DNA of 64,000 nt from the NCBI RefSeq assembly GCF_008727755.1, contig NZ_CP044231.1, forward strand, positions 682,001-746,000, given 5' to 3'. This DNA is from Microbacterium caowuchunii. GTDB taxonomy: Bacteria; Actinomycetota; Actinomycetes; Actinomycetales; Microbacteriaceae. Positions 19,780 through 29,212 of the stretch are shown one piece after another (position 1 is the first letter of the stretch; the number at the start of each line of letters is the position of its first letter). The position numbers and the translations under genes are program-made. The notes under the pieces were generated by a model that had not been told where the DNA came from, did no database searches, and saw only the letters and a program-made list of their open reading frames with translations.

Positions 19780-20663
19780 GCGGGCGCATCGTCGTCGGAT
19801 ACACCGCGACGGAGGGCGGGGCCGACGCGCTGACCCTGGGCGCCCGGATCGCCGCCGCATCCGGCGCAGCCCTCGACCTCGTGATCGTGCTCCCGAGCGA
19901 CGACCGATCTGTCATCACCCCGCCCGACGCCGGTTACGACCGGCACCTGCGCGAGACCGCGCGGGGATGGCTGGACGCGGCGGCCGGGCTGATCCCGGAC
20001 ACCCTCGGCCACAGATCGCACGTGCGCTACGCCGAGTCCTTCGCCGAGGGACTCGTGGCCGCGGCGAACGAGTTCTCCGCCACGCACATCGTCGTGGGCG
20101 CGGCGAACGGCGGCCTGCGGGGCCGGCATCGACTGGGCACCGTCGCCAACGAGCTCATGCACTACTCCGACGTCCCGGTCGTGCTCGCCCCGGAGGGCGC
20201 GCGGGAGATCCCGGTCGACGCGGGCGTGCCCCGGGTCACGGCGGCCCTGGGCACCAGGGAAGGCGGGGACGTGCTGGTGGCCGAGGCGGTGGCCTTGGCC
20301 GTCGCAGCCGGGGCGCCGCTGCGGCTGCTGTCGCTGGCCGCGCTGGATCTTCCCCGCGGGGCCGATCCGGCGCTGATCCGGCGGACCGGTCGCAGCCACG
20401 CCGGCTCCGTGCTCGGGGCAGCGCAGTCGGAGCTCCCGCCGGACGTGGAAGTCGAGGTGTCCGTCGCGACCGGCACCGACATCCAGCAGGCCGTGCAACA
20501 GGTCGACTGGCTCCCCGCCGAGATGGCGATGGTCGGCTCCAGCCGCCTCGCACAGCCGCGGCGGCTCTTCCTCGGCTCGACGGCGGCCAAGATGCTGCAC
20601 GTCCTGCCGGTCCCGATGATCGTGGTCCCGCGCACCCGCGGCGCCGAAGGAGCAGGACGATGA
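19776..20663 (+). CDS. Tandem universal stress protein
   Basis: 295 residues with two USP domains. The first starts RIVVGYTATEGG and ends with ATHIVVGAANGGLRGRHRLG...VVLAPEG; the second ends with MAMVGSSRLAQPRRLFLGSTAAKMLHVLPVPMIVVP, where the G-x2-G-x9-G-S/T ATP-binding pattern is visible. It overlaps the amine oxidase stop and the permease start by four bases each (ATGA), so it is translationally coupled. USP-APC permease pairs suggest regulation of transport, but this is inference. Confidence 0.85.
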   Translation: MSGRIVVGYTATEGGADALTLGARIAAASGAALDLVIVLPSDDRSVITPPDAGYDRHLRETARGWLDAAAGLIPDTLGHRSHVRYAESFAEGLVAAANEFSATHIVVGAANGGLRGRHRLGTVANELMHYSDVPVVLAPEGAREIPVDAGVPRVTAALGTREGGDVLVAEAVALAVAAGAPLRLLSLAALDLPRGADPALIRRTGRSHAGSVLGAAQSELPPDVEVEVSVATGTDIQQAVQQVDWLPAEMAMVGSSRLAQPRRLFLGSTAAKMLHVLPVPMIVVPRTRGAEGAGR

Positions 20664-22207
20664 GCGCATCCGAAGAGCGAGTCACCCCGTCCGCGGTGAC
20701 CGGCGGGCTGTCCCAGAAGGGCCTGAGCGCGGGCACGGTCGGTCTCATCGGTGCCGTCGTCATCGGGATCTCCTGCATCGCCCCCGCGTACACGCTGACC
20801 GCCGCACTCGGACCCACCGTCTCCGAGGTCGGCCTGCAGGTGCCGGCCATCATCCTCGTCGGCTTCATCCCGATGCTGCTCGTGGCCTTCGGGTACCGCG
20901 AGCTGAACAAGCAGATGCCGGATGCCGGGACGTCGTTCACCTGGGCCACGCGCGCCTTCGGCCCGTGGGTGGGTTGGATGGCGGGGTGGGGGCTCGTATC
21001 CGCGACCATCCTCGTGCTGTCCAATCTCGCCGGTATCGCGGTGGAGTTCCTGTTCCTGCTCATCGCCCAGCTCTCGAACAATCCGGAGATCGCCGACCTC
21101 GCGTTCCAGCCGCTGATCAACGTCGCGGTCTGCCTGCTGTTCGTCGCCGCGGCGACCTTCGTGTCCTACCGCGACATGCAGACCACCCAGAAGCTCCAGT
21201 ACGTGCTCGTGAGCTTCCAGCTGATCGTGATCGTCCTCTTCGCCGGCGCCGCGATCGTCGCCGCCGTCAGCGGCAGCGCCTTCGACGCGACGCCGTTCGA
21301 CCTCACCTGGTTCAACCCCTTCGAGGTGTCGTCGATCTCGGCGCTCGTGGCCGGCCTCTCGCTGTCCATCTTCATCTTCTGGGGATGGGACGTCACCCTC
21401 ACCATGAACGAGGAGACGAAGGACCCGGACAAGACGCCGGGGCGCGCGGCGACGCTGACGGTCCTGATCATCGTGTCGCTGTACCTGCTGCTCGCGGTGT
21501 CGCTCATCATGTACGCGGGCGTGGGCGACGGGGAGTACGGGCTCGGGAATCCCGACATCCAGAGCAACGTCTTCTTCGCCCTGTCCGGTCAGGTGCTCGG
21601 CCCGCTCGCATTCCTCGTGTCGCTCGCCGTGCTCACCAGCTCCGCATCCTCGCTCCAGTCGACCTTCGTGTCGCCGGCGCGGACTCTCCTGGCCATGGGG
21701 CACTACGGTGCCCTACCGCGGGCGTTCGCCTCGGTGCACCCGCGATTCTTCACCCCGGGGTTCGCGACCATCGTCTCGGCGGTCGTCGCCTCCGGCTTCT
21801 ACGCGATCATGCGGTTCATCAGCGAGGACGTGCTCTGGGACACCATCACGGCGCTCGGCATGATGATCTGCTTCTACTACGGCATCACCGCGTTCGCCTG
21901 CGTCTGGTACTTCCGCAAGCAGTGGTTCGATTCGGTCCGGAACGTGTTCTTCACCCTGCTGTTCCCGCTCATCGGCGGGGCGATCCTGGCAGTGCTGTTC
22001 GTGCAGACGCTGATCGACAGCGCCGACCCGGAGTACGGCAGCGGTTCGAACGTGGGCGGCCTCGGACTCGTGTTCATCCTCGGAGTCACCGTCATCCTCG
22101 TCGGGATCGCCCTCATGATCTGGCAGGCGATCCGGCAACCCGATTTCTTCCGCGGCAAGACCCTGACCCTCGACGCGCCACCGAGCGCTCGCCGGGTGCG
22201 GCGCTGA
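20660..22207 (+). CDS. APC superfamily amino-acid/amine permease
   Basis: 515 residues with about twelve hydrophobic segments. The first membrane segment contains GLIGAVVIGISCIAPAYTL, and a consensus-like segment PDAGTSFTWATRAFGPWVGWMAGW follows near residue 85. IFIFWGWDVTLTMNEETKDPDKTPGRAA matches APC family cores. It sits inside the amine operon and is the likely importer of putrescine, GABA or a related amine. The ATG at 20660 overlaps the preceding stop. An open frame reaching back to 19577 is only a shadow of the two preceding genes. Confidence 0.88.
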   Translation: MSASEERVTPSAVTGGLSQKGLSAGTVGLIGAVVIGISCIAPAYTLTAALGPTVSEVGLQVPAIILVGFIPMLLVAFGYRELNKQMPDAGTSFTWATRAFGPWVGWMAGWGLVSATILVLSNLAGIAVEFLFLLIAQLSNNPEIADLAFQPLINVAVCLLFVAAATFVSYRDMQTTQKLQYVLVSFQLIVIVLFAGAAIVAAVSGSAFDATPFDLTWFNPFEVSSISALVAGLSLSIFIFWGWDVTLTMNEETKDPDKTPGRAATLTVLIIVSLYLLLAVSLIMYAGVGDGEYGLGNPDIQSNVFFALSGQVLGPLAFLVSLAVLTSSASSLQSTFVSPARTLLAMGHYGALPRAFASVHPRFFTPGFATIVSAVVASGFYAIMRFISEDVLWDTITALGMMICFYYGITAFACVWYFRKQWFDSVRNVFFTLLFPLIGGAILAVLFVQTLIDSADPEYGSGSNVGGLGLVFILGVTVILVGIALMIWQAIRQPDFFRGKTLTLDAPPSARRVRR

Positions 22208-22240
22208 GGGCTCCGAACCACCCATGATCAAGGAGGACGC

Positions 22241-23605
22241 ATGAGCGACTATGCAGTCGTCAACCCCGCGACGGGCGAGACTCTGGCCACCTACCCGACC
22301 CTGGACGATGCGGCACTCGAGACGAGGATCGCCGCCGCGGACGAGGCGTACCGTGTCTGGCGGGACACCCCCGTCGCGGAACGGGCCGCCCTCATCCGTC
22401 GCGTCGCCGAACTGCACCGGGAACGCCGGGACGCGCTTGCGGAGCTGATCGTGCGGGAGATGGGCAAGACCACGGAGGCGGCGCTCGGCGAGGTCGACTT
22501 CGCCGCGGACATCACCGAGTTCTACGCCGACAACGCCGAGCGGATCACCGCGGACCAGCCCATCGACATCCTCGGGGAGGGGACGGCCGTCGTCCGGAAG
22601 GCGCCGATCGGCGTGCTCCTCGGGATCATGCCGTGGAACTTCCCGTACTACCAGGTGGCGAGGTTCGCGGCCCCGAACCTGGTGCTCGGCAACACCATCC
22701 TGCTCAAGCACGCACCGCAGTGCCCGGAGTCCTCCGCCGCGATCGCGCAGATGTACGCGGATGCCGGTCTCCCCGCGGGTGCGTACACGAACCTCTACAT
22801 CTCGAACGAGCAGGCCGCGGCGGTGATCGCCGACCCGCGGGTGCAGGGCGTCTCGGTCACCGGGTCCGAGCGGGCCGGGGCGGCTGTCGCCGAGGTCGCC
22901 GGCCGCAACCTGAAGAAGGTCGCCCTGGAGCTCGGCGGATCCGACCCGTTCATCGTGCTGTCCACGACGGACCTGGACTCCACCGTCGCCTCGGCGGTGG
23001 AAGCGCGCCTCGACAACAACGGGCAGTCCTGCAACGCGCCCAAGCGCTTCATCGTCACCGACGAGCTGTACGACGCGTTCCTGCAGAAGTTCACGGCGGC
23101 GATGTCGGCCGTCAAGATGGGTGATCCGTTCGCGGAGGACACCGTGCTGGGCCCGCTGTCCTCGCTCGCCGCGGCCGAACGACTGGAGGAGCAGATCGAC
23201 CGTGCCGTGGCGCAGGGCGCTCGGCTCGTCCTGGGCGGGAAGCGTGACGGGGCGTTCCTCCCCCCGACCGTGCTGGCCGACGTCACCCCCGACATGGACG
23301 TCTACCGGGAAGAGCTCTTCGGACCGGCGGGCGTCGTGTACCGGGTCTCCGGCGAGGAGGAGGCCGTCCGGCTGGCCAACGACACGAGCTTCGGCCTCGG
23401 CTCGTACGTCTACACGACCGACCCGGAGCAGGCGGAGCGGGTGGCGGACGCCATCGATGCCGGCATGGTCTACGTCAACTGCGTGCTGGCGGACTCTCCC
23501 GAGCTCCCCTTCGGCGGCGTGAAGCGCAGCGGGACCTCCCGGGAGATGGGTCTGCTGGCCGCGGACGAGTTCGTGAACAAGAAGCTCGTCCGCGTCGCCG
23601 GATGA
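22241..23605 (+). CDS. gabD: NAD(P)-dependent succinate-semialdehyde dehydrogenase type aldehyde dehydrogenase
   Basis: 454 residues. PWNFPYYQVARFAAPNLVLGN near 127-147 and LELGGSDPFIV near 229 (catalytic Glu) are present; GQSCNAPKRFIV near 264 holds the nucleophilic Cys. It would oxidise succinate semialdehyde or 4-aminobutanal. AAGGAGG precedes the ATG by five bases. It is the last gene of the amine operon and completes the path amine, aldehyde, GABA, succinate semialdehyde, succinate. Which of the two aldehydes it prefers cannot be read from sequence. Confidence 0.85.
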   Translation: MSDYAVVNPATGETLATYPTLDDAALETRIAAADEAYRVWRDTPVAERAALIRRVAELHRERRDALAELIVREMGKTTEAALGEVDFAADITEFYADNAERITADQPIDILGEGTAVVRKAPIGVLLGIMPWNFPYYQVARFAAPNLVLGNTILLKHAPQCPESSAAIAQMYADAGLPAGAYTNLYISNEQAAAVIADPRVQGVSVTGSERAGAAVAEVAGRNLKKVALELGGSDPFIVLSTTDLDSTVASAVEARLDNNGQSCNAPKRFIVTDELYDAFLQKFTAAMSAVKMGDPFAEDTVLGPLSSLAAAERLEEQIDRAVAQGARLVLGGKRDGAFLPPTVLADVTPDMDVYREELFGPAGVVYRVSGEEEAVRLANDTSFGLGSYVYTTDPEQAERVADAIDAGMVYVNCVLADSPELPFGGVKRSGTSREMGLLAADEFVNKKLVRVAG

Positions 23606-23699
23606 TCGGGCGGGCGCTGCCCGGCCTGCGGAGGGGCCCGGCGGGGCGATCCTCCGATTGATCCGTGCCTTCCGCGGGGATCCGCGGGAGGATGGTCGC

Positions 23700-24662
23700 A
23701 TGCATGGGGGTGAGTATTCCGGGGCGACGGGGACCACGCCCGACGCGGACGTCGAGGAGGTCGCGGACGCGCCCGGTCCGGGCGCGCCCGAGACGCCGGT
23801 GCTGCTCTGGGAGTTCCCGCCCCCGAAGCGGTCGCGGCGGAGGCTCTGGATCGCGCTGTCCGTGGTCGCGGGCGTCCTCGTGCTCGCCGCCGCGGCGGCG
23901 GGGACGACCTGGGCGTTCGTGCAGGCGCACGAACGGGCGATGGCGGAGCGCGCGGTCACGGCGCTCCAGCAGGCGGCGGTGGAGGCGGAACTCGCCCGCC
24001 TCGCCGACGTGGCGCAGCGCAGCGACGCGCAGCGCGCCGCCTACCGGGAGACGCTCGACGTCTGGAATGCGGAGCAGGAGCAGGCAGCACAGTGGCGGGC
24101 GGGCAGCACGGCGCCCGAGCCGGCACAGGCCAATCCCGGGGGCGGTGCGATGCCGGGGGAGGACCCGGCCGGCCGCGCCTTCCTCGACTCGATCGGGGCG
24201 CCTCAGGTGCAGCTGATCATCGACGCAGGCGCGGAGAACTGCGGCTTCCAGGTGGGAGCCGCGGATCCGAGGACGAGTGTGGTCGGGGGATGCTTCAACA
24301 CCCGCTACCCGAACTGGGTGTTCCTGGCGTGGGAGCCGGGGACGGAGGAGGCCGTGTGGGCGATCTTCGTGCACGAGGTCATGCACTGGTACCAGTACCA
24401 GACGTACTATCCCGCCTTCCTCGCCGCGGACCGTCTCGGCATCCCGGACCGGGACTACGCGCCCGAGCTGGAGGCGGATGCGAGCTGCCGTGCGGTGTAC
24501 GTGCACGGCATCCCCAGCTGGCGCTACGCGCGCACCTCGGCCCCGTGCTGGGTGGACGGCTGGTACGACGGGTGGCTGCTGGACCATCTGGGCTCCCTCG
24601 GGGTTCCGCTCGCGCCGCCCGTATCCGAGGACTACGAGGTCGTTCCGGTGGTGCGCCCGTGA
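23700..24662 (+). CDS. Membrane-anchored putative zinc metalloprotease (HExxH), unrecognised family
   Basis: 320 residues. Cytosolic N-terminus, one membrane segment at about 49-74 (after KRSRRR), a likely coiled coil at 76-125, a Pro/Gly linker, then an exported domain. This domain has HEVMH at 225-229 and PELEADASC at 255-263. The spacing and the acidic ELEAD are what a gluzincin-type third ligand would look like. Four Cys in the exported part could form disulfides. GGGAGGA lies 8 bases before ATG 23700. I do not recognise the family; the protease call rests on the motif. It overlaps the lipoprotein gene by four bases. Confidence 0.6.
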   Translation: MHGGEYSGATGTTPDADVEEVADAPGPGAPETPVLLWEFPPPKRSRRRLWIALSVVAGVLVLAAAAAGTTWAFVQAHERAMAERAVTALQQAAVEAELARLADVAQRSDAQRAAYRETLDVWNAEQEQAAQWRAGSTAPEPAQANPGGGAMPGEDPAGRAFLDSIGAPQVQLIIDAGAENCGFQVGAADPRTSVVGGCFNTRYPNWVFLAWEPGTEEAVWAIFVHEVMHWYQYQTYYPAFLAADRLGIPDRDYAPELEADASCRAVYVHGIPSWRYARTSAPCWVDGWYDGWLLDHLGSLGVPLAPPVSEDYEVVPVVRP

Positions 24663-25159
24663 GGGGCGGACGACGGACCGCCGGGGTCGCGGTCGGGCTC
24701 GCGCTCCTGATGACGCTGAGCGGATGCGCGGCTCCCGATCCGGAGGTCATCGCCCTGGAGGCGCAGCAGGTCTTCGACGAGCTGGTCGCCGCCGCCGCGG
24801 CGACCGATACCGCTGTGCTCCGCACCCTGGAGACCGCTCCGCCCCGGGAGGAACGCTGCCCCGGCGAAGAGGACCGCTCGCAGACGGCGCTGACCGCATC
24901 CGGGGTGGTGTCCGTCACGGCGGACGACGGGGAGGCGGGCCGCATCCGTGACGACCTCGCCGCGTCGCTCGACCCCGAGGAATGGACCACGATCATCCCC
25001 GCCGTCGCCGAACAGCGGGCCTGGATCTCGGACCACGACGTCGTCGTGACGCTGTCCGCAGACGGTCCGGCCCTGGTCATCGCGGTGTTCACGCCCTGTT
25101 CCGCCTCGGCGGCGTCGCGCGCATTCGCCTCCCCGGTGGGCATGCCGTACACTGGTTGA
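24659..25159 (+). CDS. Putative lipoprotein
   Basis: 166 residues. A lipobox TLSGC ends a hydrophobic N-terminus, with Cys23 as lipidation site. The mature part is acidic and has two more Cys (ERCPGEE, FTPCSA). The GTG start overlaps the stop of the upstream metalloprotease-like gene (GTGA), so the two are co-translated and may work together on the outer face of the membrane. No family is recognised. Confidence 0.7.
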   Translation: MRGGRRTAGVAVGLALLMTLSGCAAPDPEVIALEAQQVFDELVAAAAATDTAVLRTLETAPPREERCPGEEDRSQTALTASGVVSVTADDGEAGRIRDDLAASLDPEEWTTIIPAVAEQRAWISDHDVVVTLSADGPALVIAVFTPCSASAASRAFASPVGMPYTG

Positions 25160-25257
25160 TGCAGTTGAAGTCTGCATTCTTTCGCCGTGCCCGGCCTCGG
25201 GCGATCCCCTAAAGATCGATACGGTGAAGAGTGCGGGCGCGAGACCTCCGGGTCTCT

Positions 25258-25330
<73 letters not shown>

Positions 25331-25375
25331 CGCGTCAGCGCGTGCTGGCACACGATAAGTGATTCAGGTGGGTGC

Positions 25376-25642
25376 ATGGTCCAGGATGAGCCGAAGGGCG
25401 AGGTCGTCGCCGTTGGCGGCGCCTCGCGCGAGAAGAAGGCGAACATCTTCACTCGCTTCATCGTGTTCATCCGTCAGGTCTTCGCCGAACTCCGCAAGGT
25501 CGTCACCCCCACCCGCAAGGAACTGCTGAAGTTCACCGGCGTGGTGCTGGGATTCGTCATCGTGATGATGGCGGTCGTGTACGGACTCGACATCCTGTTC
25601 AGCTGGCTGACGACCGTCGTGTTCGGCATTCCGGGCGCCTGA
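25376..25642 (+). CDS. secE: Preprotein translocase subunit SecE
   Basis: 88 residues, the usual size for the short actinobacterial SecE. It stabilises SecY in the membrane. [23 protein letters not shown] is the conserved cytosolic amphipathic helix before the single membrane segment [23 protein letters not shown] 25376 follows the tRNA by 45 bases. nusG starts 50 bases after the stop. Confidence 0.95.
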   Translation: MVQDEPKGEVVAVGGASREKKANIFTRFIVFIRQVFAELRKVVTPTRKELLKFTGVVLGFVIVMMAVVYGLDILFSWLTTVVFGIPGA

Positions 25643-25692
25643 GATCGGGAATGCGGGACCTGCGGCCCGCCCACGAACGAGAGAGTACGGAA

Positions 25693-26784
25693 GTGTCTGA
25701 GAAATACACCGACGACGCCGACTGGGCGACCGCTGCCGAGCAGTCCAGCGAGGACGACGAGGCGCAGGAAGGCGACGTGCTCGCCGCCGAAGAACGCTCC
25801 GTCGAAGCGGCTGAGCACCTGGCGCTGCACATCGAGGACCCCGAGGGTGATGACGGCGACGACGTGGACACCGAAGACATCGACATCGAAGACCCGGAGG
25901 CAGACGCCATCGTGAACGACGCACTCGAGATCGACCAGGCCGCTGAGGCCGAGGCGGCTGCAGAGGTGCTCACCGAGTCGCTCGCCGATGAGGCCGCCGA
26001 GCGCGAGGCCGACGCGGCGGATGACGTGACCCCCTACGACGGCCCCGACATCAACGGCGAGCCGGACGCTCCCGTGCTGGATGAGGACTTCGTCGCGGAT
26101 GTGGAGACGGCCGCGGCCGTCGTCGACGCCGCAGAAGAGGACGAGGCCGAGGACGAGGACGAGGACCCCTACGAGGCCTTCCGTGCCGAGCTGCGCTCGC
26201 TGCCGGGCAAGTGGTACGTCATCCACTCCTACGCCGGGTTCGAGCGCAAGGTGAAGGCCAACATCGAGCAGCGCAAGTCGACGCTCGAGGTCGAGGACGA
26301 CATCTACCAGGTCGAGGTCCCGATGGAGGACGTCGTCGAGATCAAGAACGGTCAGCGCAAGATGGTCACGCGCGTCCGTATCCCCGGCTACGTGCTCGTG
26401 CGCATGGAGCTGAACGAGGACACCTGGTCGGTCGTGCGCCACACGCCCGGCGTCACCGGCTTCGTCGGCAACGCCCACAACCCGACGCCGCTGCGTTTCG
26501 AAGAGGCGTTCAACATGCTCAAGAGCCTCGTCGAGATCAAGGATGTCGCGCCGGCCAAGGGCGGCGCCGCCAAGGGCGCTCCCGCAGCGGCTCGCGTCAT
26601 CCCGGCCGAGGTCGACTACGAGATCGGCGAGACCATCACCATCAAGGAGGGCTCGTTCGCGGGTCTTCCCGGCTCGATCAGCGAGATCAAGCCGGAGAGC
26701 GGCAAGCTCACCGTGCTCGTCTCCCTGTTCGAGCGCGAGACCCCGGTCGAGCTGTCGTTCGACCAGGTCTCGAAGATGATCTGA
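25693..26784 (+). CDS. nusG: Transcription termination/antitermination protein NusG
   Basis: 363 residues. The NGN domain starts at [22 protein letters not shown] (about 171) and contains [13 protein letters not shown] and TPGVTGFVG; the KOW domain begins at [19 protein letters not shown]. NusG binds RNA polymerase and links it to Rho or ribosomes. The first 160 residues are an acidic, low-complexity extension rich in Asp, Glu and Ala; longer than in Streptomyces but of the same kind. GTG 25693 is chosen because it gives [10 protein letters not shown]; the frame starts earlier at 25651. An Ala/Gly/Lys insert ([14 protein letters not shown]) lies between NGN and KOW. Confidence 0.95.
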   Translation: MSEKYTDDADWATAAEQSSEDDEAQEGDVLAAEERSVEAAEHLALHIEDPEGDDGDDVDTEDIDIEDPEADAIVNDALEIDQAAEAEAAAEVLTESLADEAAEREADAADDVTPYDGPDINGEPDAPVLDEDFVADVETAAAVVDAAEEDEAEDEDEDPYEAFRAELRSLPGKWYVIHSYAGFERKVKANIEQRKSTLEVEDDIYQVEVPMEDVVEIKNGQRKMVTRVRIPGYVLVRMELNEDTWSVVRHTPGVTGFVGNAHNPTPLRFEEAFNMLKSLVEIKDVAPAKGGAAKGAPAAARVIPAEVDYEIGETITIKEGSFAGLPGSISEIKPESGKLTVLVSLFERETPVELSFDQVSKMI

Positions 26785-26795
26785 TCCAGACGCTC

Positions 26796-26833
26796 GGGAG
26801 AACCCCGCGACCCTCCGGTCGCGGGGTTCTCCC
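26796..26833 (+). terminator. Terminator after nusG
   Basis: Perfect 17-bp stem: GGGAGAACCCCGCGACC at 26796-26812, loop CTCC, and its complement at 26817-26833. No long T run. It separates nusG from the rplK promoter. Confidence 0.85.
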
Positions 26834-26906
26834 GTTCCGTGGCACGGTACGCATCCGGTGGCCCTCCGTCGGGGAGGCCTGCATCCGGCGCTGCGGCGGA
26901 GTGCGG

Positions 26907-26912
26907 TAGACT
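26907..26912 (+). promoter_or_regulatory. -10 box for rplK-rplA
   Basis: TAGACT in GCGGTAGACTTACG fits an actinobacterial -10 element; no good -35 is seen. It leaves a leader of about 105 bases before rplK, long enough for L1-type autoregulation, although no L1 binding fold is obvious to me. Confidence 0.45.
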
Positions 26913-27025
26913 TACGTGGTTTGCGTGTGCGCCCCGGCGCGCCCGACGGACGACCGCGATCCGGAGACGCCGGATATGCGGGAGAACCGGATGCAGCCGC
27001 ATCCGATTCGATGAAAGGAAACAGC

Positions 27026-27457
27026 ATGGCACCCAAGAAGAAGGTGACCGGCCTGATCAAGCTCCAGATCAAGGCCGGCGCTGCCAACCCGGCGCCGCCG
27101 ATCGGCCCCGCGCTCGGTCAGCACGGCGTCAACATCATGGAGTTCTGCAAGGCCTACAACGCGGCCACCGAGTCGCAGCGCGGCAACGTCATCCCCGTCG
27201 AGATCACCGTCTACGAGGACCGCAGCTTCACGTTCATCCTCAAGACTCCTCCGGCAGCCGAGCTCATCAAGAAGGCCGCCGGCGTCGCCAAGGGGTCCTC
27301 GACCCCCCACACGACCAAGGTCGCGAAGCTGACCAAGGACCAGGTGCGCGAGATCGCTGAGACGAAGCAGCCCGACCTGAACGCGAACGACATCGAGGCC
27401 GCCTCGAAGATCATCGCCGGCACCGCCCGTTCCATGGGCATCACGGTCGAGGACTGA
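27026..27457 (+). CDS. rplK: 50S ribosomal protein L11
   Basis: 143 residues, standard length. [20 protein letters not shown] with [17 protein letters not shown] is the conserved N-terminal domain; the C-terminal 23S rRNA-binding domain ends with [15 protein letters not shown]11 forms the GTPase-associated stalk base and is needed for RelA sensing. AAAGGA lies 8 bases before ATG. rplA follows after 13 bases. Confidence 0.97.
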   Translation: MAPKKKVTGLIKLQIKAGAANPAPPIGPALGQHGVNIMEFCKAYNAATESQRGNVIPVEITVYEDRSFTFILKTPPAAELIKKAAGVAKGSSTPHTTKVAKLTKDQVREIAETKQPDLNANDIEAASKIIAGTARSMGITVED

Positions 27458-27470
27458 GGGGATAACGAAC

Positions 27471-28157
27471 ATGTCTAAGTCCAAGGTTTACAACGCCGCC
27501 GCCGAGAAGCTCGAGGCCGGCAAGTACTACACGCCCACCGAGGCCGTCGAGCTCGCCAAGGAGACCGGGTCGAAGAAGTTCGACTCGACCGTCGAGGTCG
27601 CGCTCAAGCTCTCCGTGGACCCGCGCAAGGCGGACCAGATGGTCCGTGGCACGGTCATCCTGCCCCACGGCACCGGTAAGACTGCTCGCGTCATCGTCTT
27701 CGCCACCGGCCCCGCGGCCGAGGCAGCGATCGCCGCAGGTGCCGATGAGGTCGGCGGCGCCGAGCTCATCGAGAAGGTCGCCGGCGGCTGGACCGCGTTC
27801 GACGCGGCCGTCTCCACCCCGGAGCTCATGGGCCAGGTCGGTCGTCTCGGTAAGGTCCTCGGTCCCCGCGGCCTGATGCCGAACCCGAAGACCGGCACCG
27901 TGACCCCCAACCCGGCCAAGGCCGTCGAGGAGATCAAGGGCGGAAAGATCGAGTTCCGCGTCGACAAGCACGCCAACGTGCACTTCGTCGTGGGCAAGGC
28001 ATCGTTCTCGGCAGAGCAGCTCGGCGAGAACTTCGCCGCGGCTCTCGAGGAGATCCAGCGTCTCAAGCCCTCCAGCTCCAAGGGTCGTTACATCCAGAAG
28101 GGTGCGGTGTCGACCACGTTCGGCCCCGGCATCCCGCTGGACGTCAACTCCCTCTGA
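27471..28157 (+). CDS. rplA: 50S ribosomal protein L1
   Basis: 228 residues. The signature [20 protein letters not shown] is present near residue 123, followed by [17 protein letters not shown]1 forms the mobile stalk at the E site and in many bacteria represses its own operon. It is the second gene of rplK-rplA and is followed by a strong terminator. Confidence 0.97.
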   Translation: MSKSKVYNAAAEKLEAGKYYTPTEAVELAKETGSKKFDSTVEVALKLSVDPRKADQMVRGTVILPHGTGKTARVIVFATGPAAEAAIAAGADEVGGAELIEKVAGGWTAFDAAVSTPELMGQVGRLGKVLGPRGLMPNPKTGTVTPNPAKAVEEIKGGKIEFRVDKHANVHFVVGKASFSAEQLGENFAAALEEIQRLKPSSSKGRYIQKGAVSTTFGPGIPLDVNSL

Positions 28158-28171
28158 TCCCCGGCTGAGAA

Positions 28172-28205
28172 CGAACGGCCCCGTCCACGGACGGGGCCGT
28201 TCGTC
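28172..28205. terminator. Terminator after rplA
   Basis: ACGAACGGCCCCGTC (28172-28186), loop CACG, complement at 28191-28205: a perfect 15-bp stem. It lies between rplA and the convergent acylphosphatase gene and could work both ways. Confidence 0.88.
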
Positions 28206-28232
28206 GTCTTCCGGGCCGTCCTCGGGGCCGTC

Positions 28233-28511
28233 TCACGCTGTCGGGAGCAGGTCGAACCCGGGGGCGGATGCGGCGGGGGCCTCCGTGACCTCGATCCGCG
28301 ACACCGCCGCGGTGGCGGGTCCCTCCGCCAGCCAGGCCAGCATCCGATCCACCGCTGCGTCCGGCCCGTGCAGCTCCGCCTCCACGGTGCCGTCGCGGCG
28401 GTTCCGCACCCACCCGCCGACCCCGGCATCCCTCGCGGCTTCACGCGCCGAGTAGCGGAACCCGACCCCCTGGACGGTGCCGTGCACAACGACTCGGCAG
28501 TGGCGTGTCAT
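28233..28511 (-). CDS. acyP: Acylphosphatase
   Basis: 92 residues. VHGTVQGVGFRYSAREAA (about 8-25) carries the substrate-binding Arg and the family signature; GWVRNRRDGTVEAELHGP near 32-49 has the catalytic Asn. It hydrolyses acyl phosphates such as carbamoyl phosphate and 1,3-bisphosphoglycerate. The ATG at 28511 follows GGAGGG very closely; the open frame goes on upstream without family similarity. It lies 44 bases after the lysE gene on the same strand. Confidence 0.92.
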   Translation of the reverse strand: MTRHCRVVVHGTVQGVGFRYSAREAARDAGVGGWVRNRRDGTVEAELHGPDAAVDRMLAWLAEGPATAAVSRIEVTEAPAASAPGFDLLPTA

Positions 28512-28555
28512 CCCTCCATGGTGCCCGCCGGTGGGGGAGCGCGCCAGCAGAGTCC

Positions 28556-29212
28556 TCAGGCGGGCAGGACCAGGCTGATCGCGATGGCCGCCATGACGAC
28601 GGCGATGGCGCCGTCGAGCACTCGCCATGCGCGCGGGGTGGCGAGCCACCTCCCGAGATAACGCGATCCGTACGCGAGGGAGAGGAACCACGCGGTGCTG
28701 GCCACGACGGCGCCCGCCGCGAACCACCACCGGTCGGCGCCCTGGGTGGCCGCGACCGAGCCGAGCAGGAAGACCGTGTCGAGGTAGACGTGGGGGTTGA
28801 GCCAGGTGAGCGCCAGGCACGTGGCGACCACCGCGGGAAGAGTGGTGGCGCCGGCGGTGACCGTGCGCGTCCCCGGACCGTTCGCGGGGTCACCGGGGGG
28901 CGCGGCCTGCGCGTCCAGGGCGGCTCCGGTGGGGCGCAACGCGCGACGCGCGGCCAGGGCGGCGTATCCGAGCAGGAAGGCCGCCCCTGCCCAGCGGACG
29001 ACATCGACGAGCCAGGGGACGGAATGGAGCACCCAGCCCGCTCCGGAGACCCCCACGATGATCAGCACCGCATCCGACGCCGCGCACAGCAGTGCCACGA
29101 CGAGGACGTGCTCCCGCCGGATGCCCTGCCGCAGCACGAACAGGTTCTGCGCACCGATGGCGACGATGAGGGAGAGGCCCAGCGCGAAGCCGGAGAGGAG
29201 GGCAGCGGACAC
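28556..29212 (-). CDS. lysE: LysE/ArgO family basic amino-acid exporter
   Basis: 218 residues, about six membrane segments. The family motif GAQNLFVLRQG lies near 20-30, and LTWLNPHVYLDTVFLLGS marks the second half. It exports excess lysine or arginine. GTG 29212 is preceded by TAGCCT (plus-strand 29219-29224) six bases away, pointing to a leaderless mRNA. It is divergent from the LysG-type regulator that would switch it on. Middle loop contains an Ala/Pro-rich stretch. Confidence 0.9.
   Translation of the reverse strand: MSAALLSGFALGLSLIVAIGAQNLFVLRQGIRREHVLVVALLCAASDAVLIIVGVSGAGWVLHSVPWLVDVVRWAGAAFLLGYAALAARRALRPTGAALDAQAAPPGDPANGPGTRTVTAGATTLPAVVATCLALTWLNPHVYLDTVFLLGSVAATQGADRWWFAAGAVVASTAWFLSLAYGSRYLGRWLATPRAWRVLDGAIAVVMAAIAISLVLPA

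Noticed and set aside
19577..20659. Upstream extension of the APC permease frame
   Set aside because: Arg/Gly-rich out-of-frame reading of amine oxidase and USP genes; the permease starts at 20660 with ATGA overlap.
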